The notes under the pieces are model-generated. The model saw only the letters and a program-made list of their open reading frames with translations, did not search any database and was not told the DNA's origin. From Chlorobiales bacterium (GTDB lineage: Bacteria > Bacteroidota > Chlorobiia > Chlorobiales > Chlorobiaceae), in assembly GCA_022360275.1 (NCBI GenBank), contig JAKSDC010000182.1:1-31937 (forward strand): a stretch of DNA of 31,937 nt, written 5' to 3'. Every line of letters begins with the position of its first letter. The first letter of the stretch is position 1. Below are positions 25,328 to 31,937 of this stretch, one piece after another. The position numbers and the translations under genes are program-made.

Positions 25328-25343
25328 TTTCCTGCGCAGGAAA
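25328..25343. promoter_or_regulatory. 16-bp perfect palindrome upstream of gapA
   Basis: TTTCCTGCGCAGGAAA reads the same on both strands and lies 35-50 bp upstream of the gapA start, in the 73-bp gap after mpl. It could be an operator or form a short hairpin in the mRNA leader. Confidence 0.45.
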
Positions 25344-25366
25344 ATACGATAACTATAATGAAATAT

Positions 25367-26839
25367 TCATCGTTTTTTAAGAAAACTTTCGGTTAAAAGT
25401 GTTTTTAAACCGTTGAAACTGCCGTTGCTCAAGAGGATAATGAGGTCGTTTTCCCTGATGTTTTGGTGAATAAACTGCACGATATCTTCCGGGTAGCAGA
25501 CACTTTTTTCTCCGGAAACAAATACTTTTTTCCCGGAATCGGCTATTGCCGAAGAGAGTTTTCCGGTGTCGAGCCGCTCATGTTCAGCGTATCGTTCGGG
25601 GCGATGGACCTTGCCGATAACGATAATATCCGCATCGCTGAAACAGGTCTCCAGATCTTTCTGGAATATGTTTCTTGTGCTGGTGTTCGAACGGGGTTCG
25701 AAGCAGGCTATTATCTTTCTGTCAGGAAACCGCTGGCGCAACGACGCAAGCGTTGCACGGATGGCGGTGGGATGATGCGCAAAGTCGTCGACCAGAATAA
25801 TGCCATTGTCGAACTCCCCGACGATCTCCATTCTTCTTTTGGGCCTTTTGAAAGAACGAATTCCTTTGGCGATAACAGGAAACGGAATGCCGGCATGGAA
25901 GGCAACCGCTATTGCCGCTACCGTGTTGAGAATATTGTGGTTGCCGAACTGGTCGATCGTGACCGTACCTTTCATTTCACCGTTACGGGCAACTGCAAAA
26001 GAGGTTCCCGTTTCGCTGACACTGGGATCGCTGACCGACCACTCAAAATGTTCGGAAAAACCAAACCGCTCAACCGGGCAGAACGCTTTTCCGCTTATTT
26101 CTGAGGCGGCTGTATCATGGCCGTTCACAATCAGTACGCCTTTCGAGGGAATAAGCGTTATAAATTGTCGGAACGATGTTACGATGTCATCAAATGAGCT
26201 GAAGATATCGGCATGGTCGAACTCTATGTTGTTGATCACGGCTATATCCGGACGGTAATGCAGGAACTTGCTTCTTTTGTCGAAGTATGCGGTGTCATAT
26301 TCGTCACCTTCTGTAATGAAGTAGCCTCCTTCGGTTTTGCCCGATGCCCTGCAGCCTGCGTTGAAATTTTCAGCAATACCGCCGATCAGAAATCCCGGTT
26401 GCAGGCAGGCATGTTCAAACAGCCATGCCGTTAGAGAAGTTGTTGTTGTTTTGCCATGGGTGCCGGTTATAACCACCGATCGGTTGTGACCGATTAATTC
26501 CCGGCTGACGAGCTCCGGCATCGAGACAAGGTTCATGTGCTCGTTCAGTGCGTGTTCAAGTTCCGGATTGCCTCTGCTGACAGCGTTACCCACGACGACG
26601 ATATCGGGTTTTGTTCTCAGAAGATTCTCAGGATGGTAGCCGGTGAAGCAGGCAATGGAGTGCTCTGCAAGATAGCTGCTCATCGGGGGATAAAGCGCAC
26701 CATCGGATCCTGTGATCCGATGTCCCGCTTTTGAGAGGGCTACGGCAACCGATGCCATTGCCGTTCCTCCGATACCGATGAAGTACAGTGAGCGCATGAT
26801 GCTGTATTGGGCTTCAGTCGGGAATTCGTTCATTATCAT
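25367..26839 (-). CDS. mpl: Mpl, muropeptide ligase for murein recycling
   Basis: Mpl joins UDP-N-acetylmuramate to the tripeptide L-Ala-gamma-D-Glu-meso-DAP recovered from old cell wall. The 490-residue protein is of the Mur ligase family. The N-terminal Rossmann segment is RSLYFIGIGGTAM (16-28), the ATP loop GTHGKTTTTS starts at 126, and the acceptor/central domain contains NNIEFDHADIF and EGDEYDTAYFD. The wording of these motifs favours Mpl over MurC. The start was placed at an ATG 7 nt after GGGAGGAG, within the end of the MFS gene (26-bp overlap); ATGs two codons before and after are possible. It is the last gene of lolD-MFS-mpl. Confidence 0.9.
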   Translation of the reverse strand: MIMNEFPTEAQYSIMRSLYFIGIGGTAMASVAVALSKAGHRITGSDGALYPPMSSYLAEHSIACFTGYHPENLLRTKPDIVVVGNAVSRGNPELEHALNEHMNLVSMPELVSRELIGHNRSVVITGTHGKTTTTSLTAWLFEHACLQPGFLIGGIAENFNAGCRASGKTEGGYFITEGDEYDTAYFDKRSKFLHYRPDIAVINNIEFDHADIFSSFDDIVTSFRQFITLIPSKGVLIVNGHDTAASEISGKAFCPVERFGFSEHFEWSVSDPSVSETGTSFAVARNGEMKGTVTIDQFGNHNILNTVAAIAVAFHAGIPFPVIAKGIRSFKRPKRRMEIVGEFDNGIILVDDFAHHPTAIRATLASLRQRFPDRKIIACFEPRSNTSTRNIFQKDLETCFSDADIIVIGKVHRPERYAEHERLDTGKLSSAIADSGKKVFVSGEKSVCYPEDIVQFIHQNIRENDLIILLSNGSFNGLKTLLTESFLKKR

Positions 26840-28172
26840 GCACATGCTCCTCCCGATTCCTCGCAGGTTTCCTTTCAGGGGAAGTGATTTTCCTGACATA
26901 GAGGCTGTAAAATACAAGGAGGGCATTAATGATGCCGACGATAACAAAAGGCGCTTTTGGGCTCATGCCGTCAAAAAGTCGTCCTCCTGTTGAGGCAATA
27001 ATCAGGATGCCTATGGCTCCGCTGATGTTGAATGTTCCGAGGATAGAACCCCTTTTGGCCTTGGGGGCTTCCTGGCCGATGAGTGACTGGGCTCCGAGGA
27101 AAACGCTGATCTGGCCGATACCGAGCAGGATAAACACCAGATAGCCGATCGGTTCGAAAGGGTTATCGAGAATAAGCACCGAGAGATTACCGATCATTGC
27201 CAGAAACATACAGAGCGCGAGAGCCCTGACACGGTTGATTCGGTCGATGACCGGCCCTATGAGCGGAGCCCAAAGAAGGGCGGCGATCTGAGTTATGATG
27301 AATATGGTAGTGCCTTTTCTGAATGCTTCACCTGATTCCATTCCCATTGCAAGACCTGCCGTAATTCCCCAAAGGCTCAGAAAGGTGCCATTAATCGACT
27401 GGTCTCCTCTTGCAATGAAAGCGGCGGAGTAAGAAAGAAGAATCTTGGGGTTCTTTGCTGCACTAAACCCGCTGTGGAACAGCTCCTTCAGCGGAGGGCG
27501 TTCATGACTTTTAACCGGGGTTCCTTTCTTGAGCCCTATGGCACAAACGATCGCGGTGATTGTTGCCAGAGCGGCTATACTGAGGTGAGTGATGAATCCG
27601 GCCTCGATTTTTCCAATGCCCCGGCTGTTCAGTATTTCCGGAAGCGAGCCGAAAAACTGGTTTGTAATAACAATTCCAAGTCCGTTGAGCAGGCCGATAA
27701 GTGCAACCATTTTACCTCTCGAACGTTCTGCAGGATAGTCTACCAGAACTGTAGAAAGTGCTCCTGCAATGGCGACTATTGCCAGCGCATAGATGATTCG
27801 ATATAACAGCAAGTCATTGACTGATGAGGCGAAAGGATAAAGAGCATAGGTAGAAGCCATAAGCAGAAAGCCTGCAACATAGACCTGTTTGCGTCCAATG
27901 CGGTCCATGAGAATGCCGGCAGGGATAAAAAGGAGCAGAGATATAAGCTCTGTCCAAAAAACAAGGTCGCCGCTTATGGCTCCTTGTTCGGAAACGGGGA
28001 TATTGAGGTGGACGTTGAGTATATAGGTCTGACCGATGGACAGAAACGTGATCATGCCGATAGAAAAAAAGGCGGCATAAAAAAATGTCCATGCATGATA
28101 AGGCCGGATTGATGGTGCGAGTTCAATCGGCCCTATTGTATGTGTCTTTTGTGTCTTTTTTTCGGCTTGCAT
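26814..28172 (-). CDS. Major facilitator superfamily transporter
   Basis: This 452-residue inner-membrane protein has about 12 hydrophobic segments with a longer central loop (around VKSHERPPLKELFHSGF). It shows the MFS motif A-like GILMDRIGRKQVYVAG between helices 2 and 3, and a second DRINRVRAL in the second half. The substrate is not evident; drug, sugar or peptide export are all open. Because it lies between lolD and mpl and overlaps mpl, a muropeptide or other murein-fragment substrate is an attractive guess, but only a guess. The ATG at MQAEKKTQ was chosen; a TTG seven codons upstream is an alternative. It begins 63 bp after lolD. Confidence 0.88.
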   Translation of the reverse strand: MQAEKKTQKTHTIGPIELAPSIRPYHAWTFFYAAFFSIGMITFLSIGQTYILNVHLNIPVSEQGAISGDLVFWTELISLLLFIPAGILMDRIGRKQVYVAGFLLMASTYALYPFASSVNDLLLYRIIYALAIVAIAGALSTVLVDYPAERSRGKMVALIGLLNGLGIVITNQFFGSLPEILNSRGIGKIEAGFITHLSIAALATITAIVCAIGLKKGTPVKSHERPPLKELFHSGFSAAKNPKILLSYSAAFIARGDQSINGTFLSLWGITAGLAMGMESGEAFRKGTTIFIITQIAALLWAPLIGPVIDRINRVRALALCMFLAMIGNLSVLILDNPFEPIGYLVFILLGIGQISVFLGAQSLIGQEAPKAKRGSILGTFNISGAIGILIIASTGGRLFDGMSPKAPFVIVGIINALLVFYSLYVRKITSPERKPARNREEHVHDNERIPD

Positions 28173-28235
28173 GAAATTACCCAATATAACCAACAGTGTG
28201 GTAGTAGCGAGAAGGTGAACAGTTCTTGTAGTTAT

Positions 28236-28925
28236 TTATTCGTTTGGATGAAGTACTCCATCTTCCATACGCATACGCCTGTCTGCCGTGGCGGCGTATT
28301 CCTCATTGTGTGTGACGATGATAAAAGAGGTGCGGTGTTCCTTGCAGAGGTTTGCCATAAGATCATAAAGTATCGAGCTGTTTTTACTGTCGAGATTACC
28401 GCTTGGTTCGTCGGCCAGGATCATCATCGGCGAGTTCATCATGGCGCGCGCTATTGCGACTCGTTGCTGCTCTCCGCCCGAGAGTTCGGCAGGAAGATGA
28501 TTCAGGCGGTTACCCAGACCGAGCGCTTCAAGAATCTCCGAAGCTTTTTGTTTTGCAGGATGGAGCTTTCCGGTTGCTATGAACTCGGCCATGGCAACAT
28601 TTTCAACCGCGGAAAAGTCGGAGAGAAGATGGTGAAACTGGAACACAAAACCTATTTTTCTGTTTCTGAAACCGGCAAGTGCTTTTTGAGAAAGCGTGTA
28701 TCGCTTGCCGCGGAATACGGTTTCCCCCATGAACATGATCTCGCCGCTGTCGGGGGTGTCGAGTGTCCCGAGTATGTTGAGCAGGGTTGTTTTGCCGCTC
28801 CCGGAAGCGCCGACCACCGTTATCATCTCTCCTTCGCTCACAGTCAGGTCAATGCCCCGGAGAATTTCTATACTTTTCTGTCCGGGAAGCGTGTATGATT
28901 TATAGATATTGCGAGCTTCAAGCAT
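28236..28925 (-). CDS. lolD: Lipoprotein-releasing ABC transporter ATPase LolD
   Basis: LolD powers the LolCDE complex, which extracts lipoproteins from the inner membrane for transfer to the outer membrane. The 229-residue ATPase has Walker A GASGSGKTT at 39-47, the Q-loop with FQFHHLLSDFSAVENVAM (the LolD-typical HHLL-FSA-EN stretch), the signature LSGGEQQ at 148-154, Walker B ILADEP ending in Glu173, and the switch His in IVTHNEE. The family overlaps with MacB and FtsE, but the HHLL sequence favours LolD. Partner genes lolC/lolE are not in the window. It heads a run with the MFS transporter and mpl. Confidence 0.9.
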   Translation of the reverse strand: MLEARNIYKSYTLPGQKSIEILRGIDLTVSEGEMITVVGASGSGKTTLLNILGTLDTPDSGEIMFMGETVFRGKRYTLSQKALAGFRNRKIGFVFQFHHLLSDFSAVENVAMAEFIATGKLHPAKQKASEILEALGLGNRLNHLPAELSGGEQQRVAIARAMMNSPMMILADEPSGNLDSKNSSILYDLMANLCKEHRTSFIIVTHNEEYAATADRRMRMEDGVLHPNE

Positions 28926-28962
28926 TCAGAAAGAGCTGTTGATTTGTTTATCTGTTGAATCG

Positions 28963-28981
28963 AAATGATATATAATCATTT
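28963..28981. promoter_or_regulatory. Inverted repeat upstream of lolD, Fur-box-like
   Basis: AAATGAT and ATCATTT are separated by ATATA, about 38-56 bp upstream of the lolD start. The sequence resembles a Fur-type box (TGATAAT/ATTATCA) but is not an exact match. It could be an operator. Confidence 0.3.
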
Positions 28982-29003
28982 GCAGATTTCCATCTGAAAA
29001 CTG

Positions 29004-29029
29004 ACGGAGAATGTTTTTCTGGTCTCCGT
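29004..29029 (-). terminator. Possible terminator after proA
   Basis: ACGGAGA and TCTCCGT form a 7-bp stem with a 12-nt loop, 35 bp after the proA stop on the minus strand, followed by CAGTTTTC. A second short hairpin (28983-28996) follows. The U tract is short, so strength is uncertain. Confidence 0.45.
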
Positions 29030-29063
29030 AGAAGACTTTTCTTTAAACAAATCAACACTATAC

Positions 29064-30317
29064 TTATGGCCTTGTCTGGCCCTCTCCTTCGATGACCCAC
29101 TTGTAACTTGTCAGTTCTTGGAGAGCCATGGGGCCGCGGGCGTGAAGCTTTTGGGTGCTGATTCCTATTTCCGCACCGAGGCCGAACTGTGCTCCATCGG
29201 TAAATGCTGTAGAGGTGTTGGCGTAAACCACTGCCGCATCGACCCGTTTGAGAAATTCCTCCCTGACGGCAGGATCCGAAGCTACAATCGCTTCGCTGTG
29301 CATGGAGCTGTACCGCGCTATGTGCTCCAGGGCTTCGTCAAGGTTTCCGACTGTTTTTACGGACATTTTCAGTGAAAGGAATTCTGTTCCGAAATGTTTT
29401 TCCCCGGCTTTTTGCAGAAGCTCGGAAGGATAGCGGCCGAGCAGTGCGGGGTAAGCATCTGTGTCAGCAAACAGTGTTACCTTTTTTTCAGCAAGAGGTT
29501 CCGCAATGGAAGCAAGATCCTCAAGGCGTTCCTTGTGAATGATCAGCGTATCAAGTGCATTACAGACGCTTGGCCGTCTTGTTTTTGCATTGAAGACAAT
29601 GTCTTTTGCCATTTGAAGATCACCGCTTCTGTCGAAGTAGGTATGTACAATACCGGCGCCGGTTTCGATGACTGGGACGGATGATTTGTTTCTGGCAAAA
29701 TCAATGAGCTGCTGACTTCCTCTGGGGATGATTACATCGATGTGCCCGACCGCATTGAGCATGATTTCAGCTGCTTCACGCTCGGCAGGTAACAGGTATA
29801 ACGTGTCGGGGCTTATGGTATGCTTGCGAAGAACATCATGAATAAGCTTGACAATCGCGATGTTCGAGTACATGGCATCGCTCCCGCCTTTCAGTACGGT
29901 AGCATTTCCGGATTTCAGGCAGAGTGAAAAGACATCGAACGTCACATTGGGCCTCGATTCATAAATGATGCCAACGACACCGAGAGGGACGGTTGTTTTT
30001 TTCAAACTCAGTCCGTTCGGCAATGTTCTTTTTTCAAGGATCCTGCCGACAGGTGACGAAAGGTCCGCTACATTGCGTATATCGCCGGCAATGGCTTCAA
30101 GGCGCGAATCATTGAGTAAAAGCCTGTCATATTTGGGGTCGTCAGGGTCCATCCTGTCGAGGTCTTTACGGTTGGCTTCGAGAATAGCGTCAGAACCGCC
30201 GGGTATATGATCCGCAAGATCGATCAGGATGTTGTTAATAGTACTGTCCGGGAGTGTACAGAGTTTTCTGCTTGCTTCGCGGACATTCCGCAAGTTGTTG
30301 TAAATAGTTTCTTTCAT
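29064..30317 (-). CDS. proA: Gamma-glutamyl phosphate reductase
   Basis: ProA reduces gamma-glutamyl phosphate to glutamate semialdehyde with NADPH, the second step of proline synthesis. The 417-residue protein has the family's usual length. It has the PLGVVGIIYESRPNVT segment (about 110-125), LKSGNATVLKGGSDA, the PRGSQQLI region, the active-site Cys in RRPSVCNALDT, and the C-terminal GAQFGLGAEIGISTQKLHARGPM. The ATG at MKETIYNN was chosen because AGGAGAC precedes it; an open frame upstream carries no better start. The proB kinase gene is not seen here. Confidence 0.97.
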   Translation of the reverse strand: MKETIYNNLRNVREASRKLCTLPDSTINNILIDLADHIPGGSDAILEANRKDLDRMDPDDPKYDRLLLNDSRLEAIAGDIRNVADLSSPVGRILEKRTLPNGLSLKKTTVPLGVVGIIYESRPNVTFDVFSLCLKSGNATVLKGGSDAMYSNIAIVKLIHDVLRKHTISPDTLYLLPAEREAAEIMLNAVGHIDVIIPRGSQQLIDFARNKSSVPVIETGAGIVHTYFDRSGDLQMAKDIVFNAKTRRPSVCNALDTLIIHKERLEDLASIAEPLAEKKVTLFADTDAYPALLGRYPSELLQKAGEKHFGTEFLSLKMSVKTVGNLDEALEHIARYSSMHSEAIVASDPAVREEFLKRVDAAVVYANTSTAFTDGAQFGLGAEIGISTQKLHARGPMALQELTSYKWVIEGEGQTRP

Positions 30318-30647
30318 GTCTCCTATACTTGCACAGTATCGTATTGCGTTACTTTCCGAATGTAACAAAAAAACGTGGAGTTCCGACCGGATTTCAGGAT
30401 GAAGAGGCAAGAATTAAGATTGAAAGGTTTCGGAAAAAAAGGTGGTTCATTGGACGGTTATTTTTGTCTGTGTCGATAAGAGGATTCCCGTCACTACGAT
30501 GATCGGTGTGAACGAATCATTATCCATTTGCATTATAACAATTGTTACATTTTCTTTCAGAACGGCTGATGAGAACAGTGGCGTAGAAAAGTAAAGGCAA
30601 GAGTAATTACTTATTATCAGGTTTAGGTACAGGTGGAACAGGGGTTG
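30318..30647. other. Divergent intergenic region between proA and the TolC-like gene
   Basis: This 330-bp gap holds no supported gene. It has two perfect palindromes, TAACAATTGTTA (30536-30547) and AGTAATTACT (30602-30611), both on the side of the TolC-like gene. It must also contain the proA start region. I could not pick a convincing promoter for either gene, and no riboswitch or RNA gene is recognised. Confidence 0.6.
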
Positions 30648-31937
30648 ATGAAAGTGATATTCCGGAACGTATGTTTCGCTGAAGTGTTTGTTTTTTGTTG
30701 TGTTGTATCTATACAGCCTGCAATGGGCGAGCAAAAGGTGCAGGATACCGGCGTCTATGGTATTGCGCAGCCGGATAGGGATTACAGCGAAAAGAATCTG
30801 GATGGCCTCGTTGAAGAGTTGCTCGAGCATAATCCTCAGCTGCAAAGCCTTGTTGCAAAAATCAATGCTTCCCGTGCCTTTATTCCTCAAGCTTCTGCTC
30901 CGGATGACCCCCGGTTGAGTTTTGAAGCAAGTAACATCCCTGTCGGCGATCCTTCGTTAAGCCGTACCCCCATGACCGGTATGCAGATCTATCTGAGGCA
31001 GAGAGTGCCTTTTCCGGGAAAGCTGCGCCTGAAGAAAAAAATTGCCGAGTCCAGAGCGGTTCAGGCGGCGGAAGAGTATCTCGAACAGCTCAACCAGCTT
31101 GTGGCCGAGTTCAAAGGGGCTGTTTATGATTACAGCTACACCCTGAGTGCGGCGGATATAAGCCGGAAAACGATAGGCCGTTTACAGGCTTTGACCAAAG
31201 CGCTGGAAGCGAAATATGCTGTTGGAGAGGTTCCGCAGCAGGATGTTCTCAAGACCAAGGTCGAGTTGTCCAAGGTGCATGAACGGCTGATCCGCCAGGA
31301 TAGGATGGCAGACAAACTTGCATCACGCATCAATACCCTGTTGAACCGTCCCGCAAGGACTCCTTTGAAGGTTGTCGTTTCAAAAAAGACGCTTACCGGT
31401 GTTCCCTACGGGTTGGAGGATCTTCGGAGCATTGCGCGGCACTCAAGACACTGGCTTAACAGAGCTGATAAAGTGATCGACGAAGCCGAGTACCGGCACA
31501 AGCTGGCAAGAAAGGAGCTTTTGCCGGACTTTGATTTTTCGGCAGGCTACCGTATTCGCAGTAATGCCATAGAAGGGCCTGTTCTCGGGGAAGATTTTTT
31601 CTCCGCAGGAGTAAGTATCAATATTCCTGTCTGGACTACACGCAAGCAGGATAAAAGGGTGGAACAAACCCGTTATCTGGTTACAGCGGCAAAAAAGGAG
31701 AAAGAGGCGTTGGTACAGGAAACAATCTATCAGGTTGAAAAACTTTTTTTCGAAGTCGCGCAGCGTAAAGAGCAGTATGAACTGTATCATTCGCGTATTG
31801 TTCCTGAGTCTGAAGCGGCCCTGATCTCTTCAAGGAGGAGCTACGAAGCCAATGAAGTTGATTATCTGAATGTTATAACCAATGAGTTGAACCTGTTTCA
31901 GGTCCAGCTTCTTATGCACCAATATTATTTCGAGCAC
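30648..31937 (+). CDS. TolC-family outer-membrane efflux protein (3' end outside window)
   Basis: The frame is open from ATG at 30648 to the right edge (430 codons). The product has an N-terminal signal peptide (MKVIFRNVCF... ending near QPAMG). Two repeats of long helices then show the outer membrane efflux protein pattern: VEELLEHNPQLQSLVAKINAS, the RQRVPFPGKLRLK segment, YAVGEVPQQDVLKTKVEL and, in the second repeat, SINIPVWTTRKQDKRVEQ. The late EANEVDYLNVITNELNLFQ is also typical. The P-F-P-G-K-L and Q-x-D-V-L-K features are those of the CusC/CzcC-like branch, where the partner is a heavy-metal RND pump. Such genes are often followed by adaptor and pump genes, but that lies outside. An AGGGG precedes the start. 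Confidence 0.9.
   Translation, partial: MKVIFRNVCFAEVFVFCCVVSIQPAMGEQKVQDTGVYGIAQPDRDYSEKNLDGLVEELLEHNPQLQSLVAKINASRAFIPQASAPDDPRLSFEASNIPVGDPSLSRTPMTGMQIYLRQRVPFPGKLRLKKKIAESRAVQAAEEYLEQLNQLVAEFKGAVYDYSYTLSAADISRKTIGRLQALTKALEAKYAVGEVPQQDVLKTKVELSKVHERLIRQDRMADKLASRINTLLNRPARTPLKVVVSKKTLTGVPYGLEDLRSIARHSRHWLNRADKVIDEAEYRHKLARKELLPDFDFSAGYRIRSNAIEGPVLGEDFFSAGVSINIPVWTTRKQDKRVEQTRYLVTAAKKEKEALVQETIYQVEKLFFEVAQRKEQYELYHSRIVPESEAALISSRRSYEANEVDYLNVITNELNLFQVQLLMHQYYFEH

Noticed and set aside
30447..30890. 147-residue minus-strand reading frame
   Set aside because: It is largely antisense to the well-supported TolC-like gene and contains no family motif.
1..31937. tRNA, rRNA, CRISPR, insertion sequences and prophage genes
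   Set aside because: No T-loop-like tRNA signature outside coding genes, no regularly spaced repeats, and no transposase or integrase in any frame.

Overview
This window is a chromosome segment from a green sulfur bacterium (Chlorobiaceae). The deciding gene is a full-length fmoA (7813-8916, minus strand), which encodes the Fenna-Matthews-Olson bacteriochlorophyll a protein with all five of its bacteriochlorophyll-ligating histidines. The protein looks, from memory, very close to the Prosthecochloris aestuarii sequence, so a Prosthecochloris or near-Chlorobium lineage is likely; this was not searched. Most other genes are core Gram-negative functions. There is no phage, insertion sequence, CRISPR array, rRNA or recognisable tRNA.

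Layout. 1-1138: ribosomal proteins L27 (cut by the window edge) and L21, then a small membrane protein, all minus strand. 1347-5400: mutS overlapping a cobalamin-binding radical SAM gene. 5484-7715: an ABC exporter half with a non-canonical Walker B, divergent from a MerR-type regulator. 7764-8993: a strong terminator, fmoA and a structured fmoA leader. 9213-12630: lnt, interrupted by a frameshift, convergent with a SPOR-protein/sigma-54 activator pair. 12729-15826: ispE (isoprenoid pathway), then a purine-type permease translationally coupled to a nitrilase-family hydrolase. 16074-19030: a 2-Cys peroxiredoxin, then an archaeal/eukaryotic-type ProRS behind a DUF4412-like exported protein. 19254-23397: prmC and the heat-shock genes hrcA-grpE-dnaJ. 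23466-28925: a flavodoxin fused to a PCP_red domain, gapA, then the lolD-MFS-mpl run. 29064-31937: proA and the start of a TolC-family outer-membrane protein that leaves the window.

How the genes work together. Photosynthesis and pigment chemistry are touched by fmoA, ispE, the B12 radical SAM protein and, possibly, the flavodoxin-PCP_red protein. Envelope biology is represented by lnt, lolD, mpl, the SPOR protein and the TolC-like protein. Protein quality control is represented by hrcA, grpE and dnaJ.

The items most worth a second look are the flavodoxin-PCP_red fusion, the lnt frameshift at a G4 run, the uncharacterised B12-radical SAM protein coupled to mutS, the ATGA-coupled permease/nitrilase pair, the ABC half-exporter with an altered catalytic site and no partner, the fmoA leader stem-loops, and a 16-bp perfect palindrome ahead of gapA. 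No wholly new multi-gene system is evident; this is mostly ordinary core genome.
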